A stretch of DNA of 64,000 nucleotides from Lytechinus pictus (GCF_037042905.1 NC_087247.1:76244420-76308419); one strand, 5' to 3'. Shown: positions 32,955-45,675, counted from the first letter of the stretch. The notes: generated by a model from the sequence alone, not told the origin. Translations and numbers: made by a program.

Positions 32955-35900
32955 GTTAGCTCTCCTAGTCAATTCACATTCACTCTCTCGAGAATTCTCG
33001 TTCTCTGTTTCTCTTTCTACATTGTACATTCTTTTGTGAGTACATTACGTCATAATATGACACTTAGATACATTCAGGGAATTCAGTGAGAATAATGATG
33101 AATTTTAGCTAGGAATTTGAAATCATTCGTCACCTTTTTGGGATTAGTGACGATTTTTGGCAACCAATACTCTGTTGAATTTCTTATAGTCAGCTTGGAT
33201 TTATCAGCTGTTCACAGAAACTGGGCAGCTATTGTTACTCTTAGCAGACGTTGATTGATTTGTCAAGTCTACTAATTGTTTGCTAGATATCTAGAGAAGA
33301 TATGAATGCATTTATTGGTGCTTATTTGTGCTCTTTTTGACATGAAAACAATTGTTTAGAGCAGATAGAAATTAATTGATGGTCACGATAGTGAACATAA
33401 ATGCCGACTGCTAATTTATCTTTCTGGAATCTCCTGAATGGATATTTAATTACCTTATTTATGAAATTGGATAATTTATGCATTTTATATTATGAATTTA
33501 TTTCTGACTTGACAATATTTAGGCAGTCCTTTTCAGGACTCTTGACAGTCTGAATATTAAATCAAATTATCTAGTCAGAGAAATTAAATTACTGCATTGA
33601 TAAAATTATTCTACCAACGTGGAAAAGGCTAGTGTCAGATTTTCAATCTCTAAATAGAGATTATCTTTTTGGTCAGTAACATTTGACATAAAACTGTCAA
33701 GTTGTTCTGGAATGTGTGTTGTTTTGGTATCGCTTTGAATATTGATCTGACTTTGGGATTTTTTCCACATTGGTCGTTTAAAGGATATTTATTGATAGAG
33801 TCTTTAACTCAATTCTTATTTCAGGATTAATGACTGATTATTTATTTACATTTCTTACATCATATACAAATAGGATCACACTAAACAAAGCTAGCCATCA
33901 TGAGTGTTCGGATGTTAAGATCACGTGTTACTTAGGTGTCAAGCATGCTATTCCCGTAGTTATTAAGATCAGAATACTTCATGTTATAAGATCAGAATAC
34001 TTCATGTTATAAGATCAGAATACTTAATGTTATACATATCAGAATGCTTAATGTTATTCAGATCAGAATACTGAATATTAATTCTGATAATCTAACGAAT
34101 ACAATGTAACTAGAATATTGATTCTGACATTAAGATTACAAGGTAATCTATGTGAATAATCAATGAAATGTAAATAGCTGATTATCAATCAGAAAGCATT
34201 TGTAAACAACTTGTAAATAATTCAAACTCTCTGTGCAGTCATTCACATGTTTTATTAAGAATACTTGATGTTTATGGTCATAGACTGAAGGAAACTCAGT
34301 TTATAGATGAAGCTTAATTCTTCATTTAGAATATTGACACTGTATTAATAGATGGTTGATTTAGTTACAGTGAAATAGGAATAATTGCTTAGGTGTTGGT
34401 CTTTTAGACTTGTTTTCACTTAGCTGTATTCTCAGACAGCAGGGACGAGGTTAAAGTTTCCGGTAGGCTTTAATGCTAAGAAAGGTACTATGTGAGTCTA
34501 TTCTTGAACCCGTGATGATTAGAGATATTTACGGATTTCTGAGGCTTTTCATCACACAGAATGTTGGACGTTGTTACAAACTTCACACCGACAAAGTGAG
34601 TGGAAGTTTTGTAGGCGCTGTAAGGCTGGTAAACAAGGCCCGTTGAGAGGTTGATAGGATAAGGATATTATTGGAGATTGGTGTGTTGTATTGGGTTAGT
34701 GACATTGGATGGAGAAAGGTGTTGAGTAACTGCTGGCAGTTTAGATAGGATTACTCACATAAGTCAGAACGACAGAAAAGAACCATTGGTCCTGGAACCT
34801 TTGTGGAGAGTAGATTACAGTCTTAAGTTGAAATAATTCTTAGAGAGAACACAACTCTACGGAGTATAAAGTACAGAACTAAGTAGGATGTAGTTTAGCT
34901 ACAGCTCGATATTTACAATTGATACAGATTATTGCTTAGTGTATTTAAAACAGTGAATACATAGGATTTATTAAGTTAGTAATTAATTATTATTCTATTT
35001 ATCATTCTATCAATTTAAGAGTGACATGCACAGACTTACATTTAAGTTCTTTACTATGTAGAGTAAGTTATACAATTTTATATTGCTCATTCCATATTCA
35101 ATGAATTTTATACTTATGCAAATTGATGTAAATATCCAAATTTTATTGTTGAAATGTTTCAGAAGAATTGTTAACTTCAAGTTTTTCTTATATTAAAGTT
35201 CAGTTGAACTTTACTTGTTATTTCTTAGGAATCAATAATTGAACTTGCACACTTGAATCTAGAAGGAACATGATTAGTGATCAGTGTTTGTTGAGAATGA
35301 TGAATCCAATAAATTGGATTTGTTGCTAAGTCTTAGAATTAGAAATGGTGATCAATTGATTAGTGATGATTGATTGATGATGTGTTTAGGGATAAGAAGT
35401 ACCGTACAATTAGTTTAAGCATCATTTAAGTTAGGGTTCTTAGTTTATTTATAGACCAACCTTGTATATTGCAAGAAAACGGAACTCGTCATCGAGCTTG
35501 GAAAACTACGCTTACCTAGTGAGACCCAGTGATAAATGATAGAGCAGATTTGAGAACTGAGGAAGAGACTAAAATGATTGATTGCGAAGCAAGGACTGAC
35601 CGCTTCTATGATTGCCTATGTGCATACGATTACGACTGCACGTGTGTGATGTGGATAGAGATTTGGTTCATGGTTAACTCTATCGATGAAAGATGAGAAA
35701 TATCATGGTTATATAATTAAATCTTACTTAATCACTCAGTGAGTAAACTCACCAGTTAAATTCTGCTGTGAAGGTCAGGACGCTGGAGTATGACAGAAGT
35801 CTTGTGATGGGAGAAAAGACGGTTTTTCTTCAGATCATCGGAGCTCCTTCAACCTCTGTGGTTCTGGCAGAATGGAGATGCTAAAAGTTGGCGGTCGATG

Positions 35901-36130
35901 TGAGAAGATGGACCAATCACGGAGCTCGTAATAGAACTCAGATATTATGGATCATGAGATGGCTATTATGATTGGTGGTTCACTAGCTCTTTAAAGTTCT
36001 CATGAAGAAAAGTTTCTTCATTTCGGTCAAGCGTTAGATTATGCTTGGCCAAGAGCTCAATAACTCTCTAAACTATTGTGGTGGCAGCATACTATTTTTA
36101 AAGGTTATTTTGATAGGGTCTCACGTTACA
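32955..36130 (+). repeat. 3' LTR, second part, of the Ty3/gypsy element
   Basis: Resumes after the nested insertions with GTTAGCTCTCCTAGTC. From 33160 it matches window positions 1-3029 almost perfectly and ends CACGTTACA at 36130. It lacks about 58 bases relative to the 5' copy near 35640. No gene. Confidence 0.85.
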
Positions 36131-36270
36131 GTATTTAGAAAAAGGCACAGAGTAAGGTAAGGTATCTAATAGTGCTCAACTAAGGAGGGAGGGGGTGGCT
36201 GTGTGCTCCAATCTTAGTCTAGCCCCCCCCCCTCTTTATAAGCCATGCCATCCATAAAATTGTCTTTCTT

Positions 36271-36301
<31 letters not shown>

Positions 36302-36830
36302 ATCTATTTATGTATTTCTTCCTTCTTACATCTGATAGGCAATAGCCCTAGGAAGATTTTGATATAATAGGTCAAGTGCAAATGTACTAAAGTAATATGT
36401 TCTCATTCTTTTATTGTTTCCTCATTCAATTTCATGTATATCTGGTAATTATGTTTGGGGCAGTTCTGGTATCCTGATATCTACACAAAATTTACATACA
36501 CCTTTATATTACAAGGAGAATAGGGGCCTATATATATTGTCATTGCATTCACTCATTGGGCTATATGCAGGTAGGATATGTAGACATCCATATAGTGAAT
36601 ATAACATGTATGAATAACACATTAAAATGGGTCATTGCTTAGAAAATAGGCATTTTCAATGCATTTCTTTGTGCTAGTGTGAGTGTACAGATATAAAAGA
36701 ATAGCAAAGTAGCTATTAAAAAAAATAAAATTCATAGGTCATATAATATAGGTGCCATGAGCCTAATTACATCAGGATGGCTAAAGATATTCGTTCGACC
36801 CAATTACCCATTCGATTTTTTTCAATTTGA
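36131..36830. other. Spacer with TC microsatellite
   Basis: Poly-C run at about 36222-36232 and (TC)n at 36268-36300. Nothing else recognised. Confidence 0.5.
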
Positions 36831-37120
36831 TATTGCTGATTGACAAAAGTGTATGAATATGATTCAAAATCTAACACTGATTCTAGAAATGGTAACTACT
36901 GAACTTCCTTCGCCCAAATTGGGAAGATATATCAATGATTTGGAACTATTTTTTGACTGGCGGAAGAATTGGAGCTATTTTACAGTTTCAGTTGATGAAT
37001 TTGATCCCATCATAGTTATCTTCATAAATGGCGATTTATTTTTAAAATGAGCTGGCTACGATACCCTTCTCTGGTCAGATATGGAATGTCAGATATATAT
37101 CCTATCCAAAGGTAGTAAAC
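36831..37120 (+). repeat. Dispersed repeat R1, copy 1
   Basis: From ATATTGCTGATTGACAAAAG to GGTAGTAAACATTTC. A second copy in the same orientation is at 60544-60834, with roughly 90 percent identity by eye. No ORF of note. Confidence 0.75.
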
Positions 37121-37590
37121 ATTTCTTTCGTAAAAATTGGGGGGAATGTTTGTACAGGCCATATCCCCCCCCCCTCCTCGAAAAGTGGGGGGGATATATC
37201 CCCCCATCCCCCCCCCCCCCCCCGGGATTTACGCCAGTGGCAGGAGAAATTAAATCTCAAGCGGGAGAACGGGAGATTTTGGGAAAATGGGCTTCGGTGG
37301 GAGAGTTGGAGTCTCTGGGATTGATTTTTGATGAGCTGTGATAGCTGGAGATAATATTATACTAACGAATCCGGTAACGAATATTATGATGTCATAGTCG
37401 GATCCAGGTGGGGGCCCGAGGGGCCCGCCCCCCCCCCCCCTATTGGCGGAGCAAAAAAAGAAAAAAAAAAGGAAAGAAAGAAGAAAGGAAGGAAGAGAAA
37501 AGAGAAAAAAAAGAAGAAAAGGAAGACGAGTGAATCAAATAAGATGAGAGGAAGACTTGGAAAAAAATATTTCATGTCACTATATAAAAT
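37121..37590. other. Homopolymer and purine-rich spacer
   Basis: Several poly-C/poly-G runs (37167-37176, 37189-37195, 37208-37223, 37424-37440) arranged partly as hairpins, then an A/G-only tract at about 37452-37530. No gene. Confidence 0.5.
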
Positions 37591-38656
37591 TTTCGCTCGC
37601 GCTTCGCGCTCGCATTGCCTGTTAAGTGATTCACAAATCTTGTTCAACATGGAGTTTAAATAACAAGTTTGGAAGTCAATATACAAAACACATTTCTCCT
37701 CGGAAATCAAACTTTCATTAATTTGTGTGATTTACAAATTGATTTTTAAAAAGTTCTCTGTAAAAATGTCAGTTTTATGGTCTAAATATTAACATTTTCC
37801 GCTCGCGCTGCGCGCTCGCGAATTTTTATTTATCAGGTACCTATTATTTTCATGTAGTCCATAAAGTTTCCAAAATATCCCTTTGTAGGTCTGATTGTCA
37901 AAACGTATCAGCCAGCGTTGCCATGCTTGCATTTCGGATTGGCGGGTTATGTATGTCTCAATATTGATAACAAACTACTTAAAATCCCCCTTTCATGACA
38001 GTTTATCAAAAATTTCGGCTCGCGATTTGCGCCCGCATTAATGGTTAAAACTATATCAACTGATTACTGATGCATCCTATTCATAATAAAAAAAGCAGTT
38101 CTTGAAATGTACACTGTTCACGCCATAATATCATCAGATTCCGCACCCTCATTATGCATTAATAATAAGATATCAATTTAATAATTAAATTGTCCCTTTT
38201 ATTTAATCTCGCGCTTAGCAAGATGAATAGGAAGATATATAATCATCATATTAATATGATTACATGTCCTAAGGATGTCACGGTCCTATGTCTCAAACTT
38301 AAAGTAATAATGAAAAATATCAGCTCTTTATCAAGTGCGATTTATATCCACCTTACAATATTCCTACAAAGTGTTTGATATATAAAGTTTAAAATTGACC
38401 CCCTTTTTCAGTCGGAATATGAAATATTTAAAGCTCGCGCTCCGCGCTTTCTTTTATTTTCATGATAAAAGATGTATTTAGACTGCCTAGATTCTAGGTT
38501 TAAATCTGAAACACGCGCGCGCATGTTCTTTCAGTTATCCAGTTTCAGATCACAATATCAAAAATTTTCTGCTCGCCCTTTGTGCTCGAATCATTAATGT
38601 AGGAAGATCCCCCTTTCTCATTCTTTCATGATTTACAAAACATGAATAGAGTGTCC
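37590..38656. repeat. ~210-bp repeat with GCTCGCGCTTCGCGCTCGC hairpins
   Basis: A GC hairpin of this type stands at about 37592, 37799, 38010, 38206 (degenerate), 38432 and 38570 in an otherwise AT-rich sequence. A matching copy continues at 59174, right after the giant element, so the giant element inserted into this repeat. Confidence 0.65.
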
Positions 38657-38679
38657 CGTTCTTATGAGGCGCCGAATGT

Positions 38680-39550
38680 ACCAATATTATATAGAACAAT
38701 TATTTGTTATATAATCATTATTTATTAAATAATAACTATTATTTATATATAATTTACATTTTATTTGTAAATAACTACTATTATATAAAATATCATTTCT
38801 AATTATTTATATATAATTCCAAGTAATACTTCATTATTTGTAAATAATAATAGTTCGACATTCCATTATTTATAAATAATGATTATTTGTTTTTCATTAT
38901 TTATAAATAATGATTATTTGTTTTTCATTATTTATAAATAATGATTATTTGTTTTTCATTATTTACAAATAATGATTATTTGTTTTTCATTATTTATAAA
39001 TAATGATTATTTGTTTTTCATTATTTATAAATAATGATTATTTGTTTTTCATTATTTACAAATAATGATTATTTGTTTTTCATTATTTATAAATAATGAT
39101 TATTTGTTTTTCATTATTTATAAATAATGATTATTTGTTTTTCATTATTTATAAATAATGATTATTTGTTTTTCATTATTTATAAATAATTTGTTGAGTT
39201 TTCCATTATTTATAAATAATGATTATTTGTTAAATAATGAAAACGTCTACTTCATTATTTATAAATAATTTTTTCGAGTGCACCATTATTCTCATTATTT
39301 ATAAATAATCATTATTTAATGTTCGAGTTTTCCATTATTTATAAATAAAGATTATTTGTTAAATAATGAAATATCTACTTCATTATTTATAAATAATAAT
39401 TTTGTTTCAATATCCCATTATTTATAAATAATCATTATTTATAAACAATTTTTACAGTTTGCCATTATATACAAATAATCATTATTTATATACAAATAAC
39501 CATTATTTATTAAATAATGCCATTATTTATTAAATAATGGAAAACTCGCT
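38680..39550. repeat. 31-bp tandem array of an AT palindrome, left arm
   Basis: The unit ATTATTTATAAATAAT (a perfect 16-bp palindrome) plus GATTATTTGTTTTTC repeats every 31 bp, about ten near-identical units at 38867-39190. Irregular copies lie on both sides. The mirror array is at 58150-59125. Confidence 0.9.
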
Positions 39551-40165
39551 ATAACATGCAAATGTGGACCGCCCATGATATGAATATTCATGATGCGATT
39601 TCCTTTTCCGTGATTTTTCTTCACAAATTTTTGTCCATTTCCTCTTCATAATGACATTTCTTGAAGCAATTTTCTAGGGATATGGTCTGATTGTAATATT
39701 CTTCATTTTCTATATAACTTCGTCTTCGTAGAAATATCAAAAAGTGTAATTTTATACGATTTTTCCTACAGTTCACAATCCCCATAGGCGCGCGTGTATC
39801 GTAGGGACAACCGGTGAATCGACGGAGTGCTCTTCATCGAAATACTACGTTGGTTGGTCCCCGGAAGTGGCGGGCGGAATTTAGCCCGAATCCTCGATGG
39901 AAGTCGATCAAGTGCATATATGAGCTGAGAGAGTGAAATATCCCCGGGGGGGCCACTTCCATTCACGAGTGGATACCATGCGCGACCATGGGGTCTCGAA
40001 ACGCACCCTAAACACGTAATTTCCATATTCTGAAAATGCACCCCTTAACAAGTATTGGCGTGTGAAACCCTACCCTTAACAAGTATTGGAAACAAACGAT
40101 CCTCTTGGCAAATATTCCCTGAAATGAACCCCTAAACAAGTACAGGAATGTTTTTATTGTTACGG

Positions 40166-41247
40166 CAGTCAGTCCGCAAGCCCTGAAAAAGTAGCTTCTT
40201 TTATCCAAGTGATATTCATGACAAGAGGGTTTTTGCATAGTTAATGAGCTTGGTGCGAACCAAAACACCTCTTTTTATTCGGCCATTGCTGCTCTAAATA
40301 TTGACCAAATTTCATGTTTTTGGTATCTTTGTAAAGAAGAAGAATCATTCTTTTAGGTCATGTGTTTGGATTTTTAAAAGAATGTTGTAATATAGGAAAA
40401 ACTTTTGATCTAAAACATGAAACAAAATATTTTTTTTCATGCAACAAAAGTTGTTGTTTTCACACTTAATTTCTGTTTAGGCACAAATGATTTTTTAATC
40501 ATGATAAAGCTGAAGATCTAAGCTTTAATATGATATAATTTTTATAAGAAGATGTATTTTAGATGGGTCAGCAGCCAGCTTTTCATAGGCCAAGTACATT
40601 TTGCAGCTCAAAAACAAGAATACTACGCTCTGATTGGTCATAGACCACACACCCACGCAAATTCCAATGTTCCCCACACTGGGCCTCTGCAAGGTCACAC
40701 TCACCATGTGGTAATCTCTTCAAATTACCCGCGCCTGTTTGTTTTGAAAACAGTATTCAGCCAATCAGAACTCTGGATTTTATGTTACTCAGAAATTTCA
40801 GTAATCTCGTCTTGCATCTTGATGGATATAACTGGCTGCTGACCCATCTAAAAGATGCCACATATCAAGAGTGACATTGTAAGAAAGTATAGAGTTTGAG
40901 CTTTCTGATGATATAAATAATGTTGGTGCCTAAAACACAAAATGTTGCACAATGCACAAGTGAAAACAGAGGAAGAAAATTCTGTTTGATGCATCTTTTC
41001 AGGTAAAAAATTCACTTATTTATCAAAATATTTCATTCAAAAGAAATGACCAATATAAAAGGGTAACATTTACTCTTGCCCATGGTACAAAAATAATCAA
41101 TATTACTCAAGGAGAAAGTGGTTAAATTCTTTGAGAAAGAAAGTCTCACAATTCACGAGATTTTGCAGGGACATGAATTCAGCCACGAGAGGACTTGGAT
41201 AAATCTTGCTCATTTGCTCATTAACACAGGGGCTTGCGGACTGACTG
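40166..41247. mobile_element. Element with CAGTCAGTCCGCAAGCCC ends and ACGG duplication
   Basis: Ends are inverted (right: GGGGCTTGCGGACTGACTG). ACGG lies at 40162-40165 and 41248-41251. The sister copy at 56676-57231 shows the empty site as GTTACGGGTC on the reverse strand (57003-57012). Non-coding except for chance frames. Confidence 0.8.
40556..40854. mobile_element. 300-bp MITE with TTTTAGATGGGTCAGCAGCC ends
   Basis: Perfect inverted ends of 22 bp, nested in the element above. Interior without ORF. Target duplication unclear (GATG on both sides is possible). Confidence 0.75.
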
Positions 41248-41909
41248 ACGGGTCCTTCGGTCGTCGGCTTTACCTTATTTGGTTTAGTACGACCCCAACT
41301 TCTACACCTCGCGCAAATCGGACTCTAAACACGAAGTGTTGGGGGCAAAAAGGACATCCTTTATAAAACCTTTTAATTTTGTTTTATCATCCCCGCAAAT
41401 TCGACCCTAAACACGTAATTTTCCTAGCGAAATAGATACCCTTTTTTCATTATTTTTGTGTTTTTGACACCCTTATCACGTTACGTACGTAACGTGCCCT
41501 ATCGTGAAAAAGACACCCTTCTTACGTGTTTTTTTGGTCGCGCATGGTATCCACTCGTCAATGTAAGTGGCCCCCCCGGGGAAATATCAGTGTACTTGTA
41601 CAGGCCCTTCTACTTTTTATAAATATTTCTTGTTGCTTTTTTTGTTAAGTTAATTTTTCCTGGTGTAGAGATAAGTTTCAGTTCTAATAATGCACTTCAA
41701 ATACATTTTGGAGTGTCTGTTTGAGGCATTTGGGGCGATTTCACCCTGGCCCCAAAATGCTCGCAACGACAATACGGGGGCATGATGACCCCTAATTTTT
41801 TAAAAACTTATTTTTCTATTGAAAATTATCACAAAATTCACCAAAAGTGTGCACGAAAGCCTTCGTATTTCACTTTTAAAACTCCAAAAAGTGCCCAAAT
41901 GACAAGCTT

Positions 41910-42611
41910 GGTCGCTTCGCTGTGTCGCGCTTTCAACTTGAGAAAGTTTACGCGTCTGCTTCCCCCCCCCCCCCCCTCCTCCGAAAGAAATTCTGTATAC
42001 GGCCATGCTCTAAAGAGCCTGGCACATTGATTTATGTATACTTCATTTTCATTATTTTTATCTCATTATATCATCATGGCCTTATACGCAGAATTTTTTC
42101 CGGGGGGGGGGGGGGGGGGGTGGGGGGAGCAGGACGCGCGCGTAAACTTTCTCATAAAAATCTTGAAAAAGCGAAGCGACCAAGCTTGTCATTTGAGCTT
42201 GGTTGCGTCGCTGTCTCGCTTTCAAGATTTTTTTTAGAAACTTTACGCGCGTCCTAGCTGCTCCCCCCCCCCCCCGGTAAAAATTCTGTGTAAGGCCATG
42301 ATGATAATGTGATAAAAATAATGAAAATGAAAAGTACATATAAATCAATGTGCCATATGCTCTTTTGAGCATGGCCGTTCACAGAATTTCTTTCGGGGGG
42401 TGGGGGCAGACGCGTGTAAACGTTCTCAAGTTGAAAGCGAGACAGCGAAGCGATCAAGCTTGTCATTTGGGCTTGGTCCTCTGGATGTCTCGCTTTCAAG
42501 ATTTTTTTGAGAAAGTTTACGCGCGTCATGCTCCGGCCCCGGCCCCCCTGGAAAAAATTATGCGTAAGGCCATGTTGATAATGAGATAAAAATAATGAAA
42601 ATGAAAGTATA
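41910..42611. repeat. Cluster of alternating hairpins with poly-C / poly-G tracts
   Basis: The phrase GCGAAGCGACCAAGCTTGTC and its inverse alternate with GGCCATG...ATAATGAGATAAAAATAATG in opposite orientations. Homopolymer C or G runs mark the junctions (about 41959-41977, 42102-42120, 42263-42276, 42395-42404 and 42531-42547). This is the inner end of element B's left arm, and only one such unit remains in the right arm (56340-56480). Confidence 0.7.
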
Positions 42612-42995
42612 CACTGTAAAAAGTTTACTGTAGATTTTACAGTAAATTACTGGCAACTCTGCTGCACGGTAATTTACTGTAATTTTTATTTTACAGTAAG
42701 CTACTGTAGTTTCGTCCTACAGTAAATTACTGTAAATTTGAACTAGCTACAGGAAAATACCGTGAAAAGTGCTGTAGCTTACTGTAAAATTTACCAAATT
42801 TTAGAATTGTTGCTACTGTAAATTTGGTTAAATTACAGTAAACTACAGTAAATTTCCCTTGCATTACAGTGAGGTACTGTACACTTCCTACAGTAAAATG
42901 CTGTACACCTTCCCAATTTACCCCCAGTACTGTACACTCCCTACAGTAATTTACTGTAAATTGACCCCATTTACAGTATGTTTTACTGTAATTGG
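42612..42995. repeat. ACAGTAAATTACTGTA array, left end of element C
   Basis: At least twelve copies of CAGTAAATTACTG or close variants, in both orientations, within 380 bp. Confidence 0.8.
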
Positions 42996-45027
42996 CACAA
43001 CTTCCAATGACAAAAATACACTTGAGTAAAACTTTTGAATGAAACTTTGAAAAGTCTTTATTGCATTAACATGCAGTAGAACTGACAATGCCATATTTCA
43101 CAAACAGTACAATTTTTGTAAGGATCATGGGCAAAATGCTGGCAAGTAGAATGTGTTGCATAATCAAATTTCAAAGATGACAATTATACAGAAACTATGT
43201 ACACAGAAATGTCCTAAGAATGCTGATGTTCATTACAGACCTGTTCACTAATGTAGTCAAATTTCATGAATACTTTGTTCCTCTGGATTTGGTAATAGGT
43301 AATTACCATGTACTGAATGGTATTACAATAAGTGGCATCCTTTTTGCATGCATAAACTCTTTATGTATTTGTTGGACCTGTCAGAGCAAGCAACAAAGGT
43401 TGTAAGAACAACCATAAAATTTGGTTGGTGTTACTTTATCTGCTGTTTGCAATTCAGTTGACTTAAACATTTTGTAAATAAATCTATTCAAGAAGTAAAA
43501 TTCACCTTGCATGCATTAAAGTAGTTGTAATTGCTAACCTTACACAAACTTTCAGGCCACTGTATATTAAATGAGAGTACATTAATGAACAGGTGTGTTT
43601 TAAAGCAATCCATTTACATGAAGGGTACCATAATCATTCAAATATTCAGTCATAACCCATTAGAATCAATTACAAGTGAAAGCAATTTTTCACTTATGCA
43701 ACTATACTGCCTGAAATAATGGCAAACTTTCAATTTCTTTAAGAAAACAAATCTGACTAAAGTGAACTTCCTTCTAGGAGGGCTTGTCTCAGCTGACCTT
43801 GGATGAACACTGGATGAACATACACACGCACACACACACACGCACACACACACAGACTCTCTATCTCTTACATCCACATATCCGTAGTAACACGCAAAAT
43901 GCTTACTCCATGGTAACCTGACGACAATGCTTCTACCAGAAGAAAACTGAATTTTTAAGTGAAACTTCTCACTTATGAGTAATTTTACATGTATACTATT
44001 AATTGATAAAAAATTAAGTGTATGTCAACTTCTTATATATACATATTCCCAAAAATCTTATTAAGACAGAAAACCTTATTCAATCCTATATCAAAATAAT
44101 GAATAGTCCTAAACACACACTGAACCAATAATTTATATTACAAGCATACAAATACATTAACTGCCATGAATACATTAAATTGTGACAATAATATTACATT
44201 GCATACAATATTCCTCACAAATAAAGTTTCTTATAACAGTACTATCAATTTGATATTGAAACTGGCAAGAAAGAACCCGAATGAGAGTATTGCTACCATT
44301 GCAAATACTTAATATTTACATGAATATTTGACGAACAAACATGTACAAATATGACCTCCAATTTTGCCAAAGTAATGTTTGTACTGTGACACTTGAACAG
44401 CTGCGAAAGTGAAAGTATGAAAATGTTATAATTCTGTGAACAAAATACAATGTAGTAAATCCTCAGTAATCATAATGAAGAAAAATGTCAATCTGTGAGA
44501 AGTATCTACAATTTTCAAATTTTTCTGTACTACATCATGCAAATCTGCTATTTTGAGAAACTCTTGAAATGTAATCAAAATGTCACATGCTTTTTCATTT
44601 GAGGAATTTCTGATACATTTAATATCCTTTTCTGACTATAAGAAAACAAAAAATTGCTACATCACCTTAAGATTTCCTGAATTTCTTGATATAATTTGGT
44701 CCTCTTTACAAAAATGGCTAACAGTCAGCCATGCATGATATGCAATAATGGAGATCACTGTGTCATTCATGTAATAATAATATAATAATAATCTCACTCC
44801 ACCTTGGTAGGCTGTGTTAAAGCCACATACATTACAGAAGTTTACATCGTTCTCAGTAAACAGCTTATTGCAATATTTGTCAACATCTTGATGACCAAGC
44901 GCTTACTACGCAGTATATATATATATACATATATATATAATGTAGCACAATGTTGAAATCGAAATTGATTTACAGCAATGTTAATCCTAACTAAAGATGA
45001 ATTTTCGACCACGAATGTTGGAAATAG
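42996..45027. other. Core of element C, left part; no gene recognised
   Basis: AT-rich. An AATAAA polyadenylation signal on the minus strand (TTTATT at about 43057) could end the minus-strand transcription unit. CA microsatellite at 43825-43853; TA microsatellite at 44915-44938. Confidence 0.4.
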
Positions 45028-45675
45028 ATGCCTCCGCTACTGCCATACCAGAAATATATTTCCTAGTTTTTATTTCCATAAAGAAAAAAAAAACCCTCAA
45101 GACCTTTGATCTTGTGACTTCAAAATCTAGTCAGATAACTGTTTCTCAAAAAAGCAAATATATGCATTTGATTGAATCCAGAGAGCTTGAGATTTGACTT
45201 TCAGACCCAAAATCTTAATAGATCATTGTCACTTGTATATGCACAAATGAGCGAAGTTTGAAGTTGATTCGTCAAATGGTTTGGAGTTATTGCGAGAACG
45301 GTATATGTTATATGTACTTTATTGTATTCAATGACCTTGACTTTTGACCTTGAGACCCCAAAATCTGAACAGATCATTGTTACTTTAACATATACACACG
45401 AGACAAGTTTGAAGTTGATCTATCAAAGGGTTTTGGAGTTATTGTAAGAATGGTCTATTTCTTATGTATTTTAGTGAATTCTATGACCTTTGACCTTTGG
45501 ACCCAAACACTTATCAGCTCATTGTCGCCCAGATATGTATCCTCAAGTCAAAAAGTATGAAGTTGACCTGTTGACCGGTTTTTAAGTTATCGCGAGAACG
45601 AAAGTGGGACAGACGGACCGACGGACAACACAAAAACATAATGCCTCCGACACCACCTTTGGTAGGCGGAGGCAT
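45028..45675. mobile_element. Shorter relative of the ATGCCTCCGC-ended element
   Basis: Starts ATGCCTCCGCTA and ends in a hairpin ...TAGGCGGAGGCAT. Inside are three or four modules of about 120-130 bp, each with ACCTT(G/T)GACCTTTGACC-like words and GAAGTTGAT(C/T). Before the end comes GACGGACCGACGGACAACAC. Compare 11766-13035. Confidence 0.65.

Larger units (their letters stand above)
1..36130 (+). mobile_element. Ty3/gypsy LTR retrotransposon, left-truncated by the window, 3' LTR split by nested insertions
   Basis: The outer frame of the left half. A sequence of about 3 kb at 1-3029 recurs in the same orientation at 33160-36130. Both copies end in CACGTTACA. A primer-binding-like site follows the first copy, then gag/integrase remnants, an extra ORF, a purine-rich tract at 7282-7293 and a new LTR start TGTGAAG at 7294. 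The 3' LTR is interrupted at 8053 and resumes at about 32955, so it would be roughly 3.9 kb intact, and about 1 kb of the 5' LTR lies left of the window. By eye I count only about eight base changes between the LTR copies plus a roughly 58-base deletion in the 3' copy, so the insertion is recent. The internal region is only 4.26 kb because the reverse transcriptase core is missing. Confidence 0.85.
39943..41580. mobile_element. GC-ended element (CCCGGGGGGGCCACTTC), copy 1, in the left arm
   Basis: Ends are inverted for about 45 bp, through GAGTGGATACCATGCGCGACC. The 8-bp duplication GAAATATC lies at 39935-39942 and 41581-41588. The right arm keeps the unoccupied site (GATATTTCAC near 57345). 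It contains the nested element 40166-41247. An 8-bp duplication is typical of hAT or P superfamilies, but there is no transposase to confirm. Confidence 0.85.

Noticed and set aside
674-34012. Conserved 60-codon frame in both LTR copies (674-856 and 33830-34012)
   Set aside because: The LTRs are almost identical throughout, so shared open frames carry no evidence of selection.
43825-43853. CA-repeat frame encoding a Cys/Val repeat peptide
   Set aside because: Microsatellite translation only.
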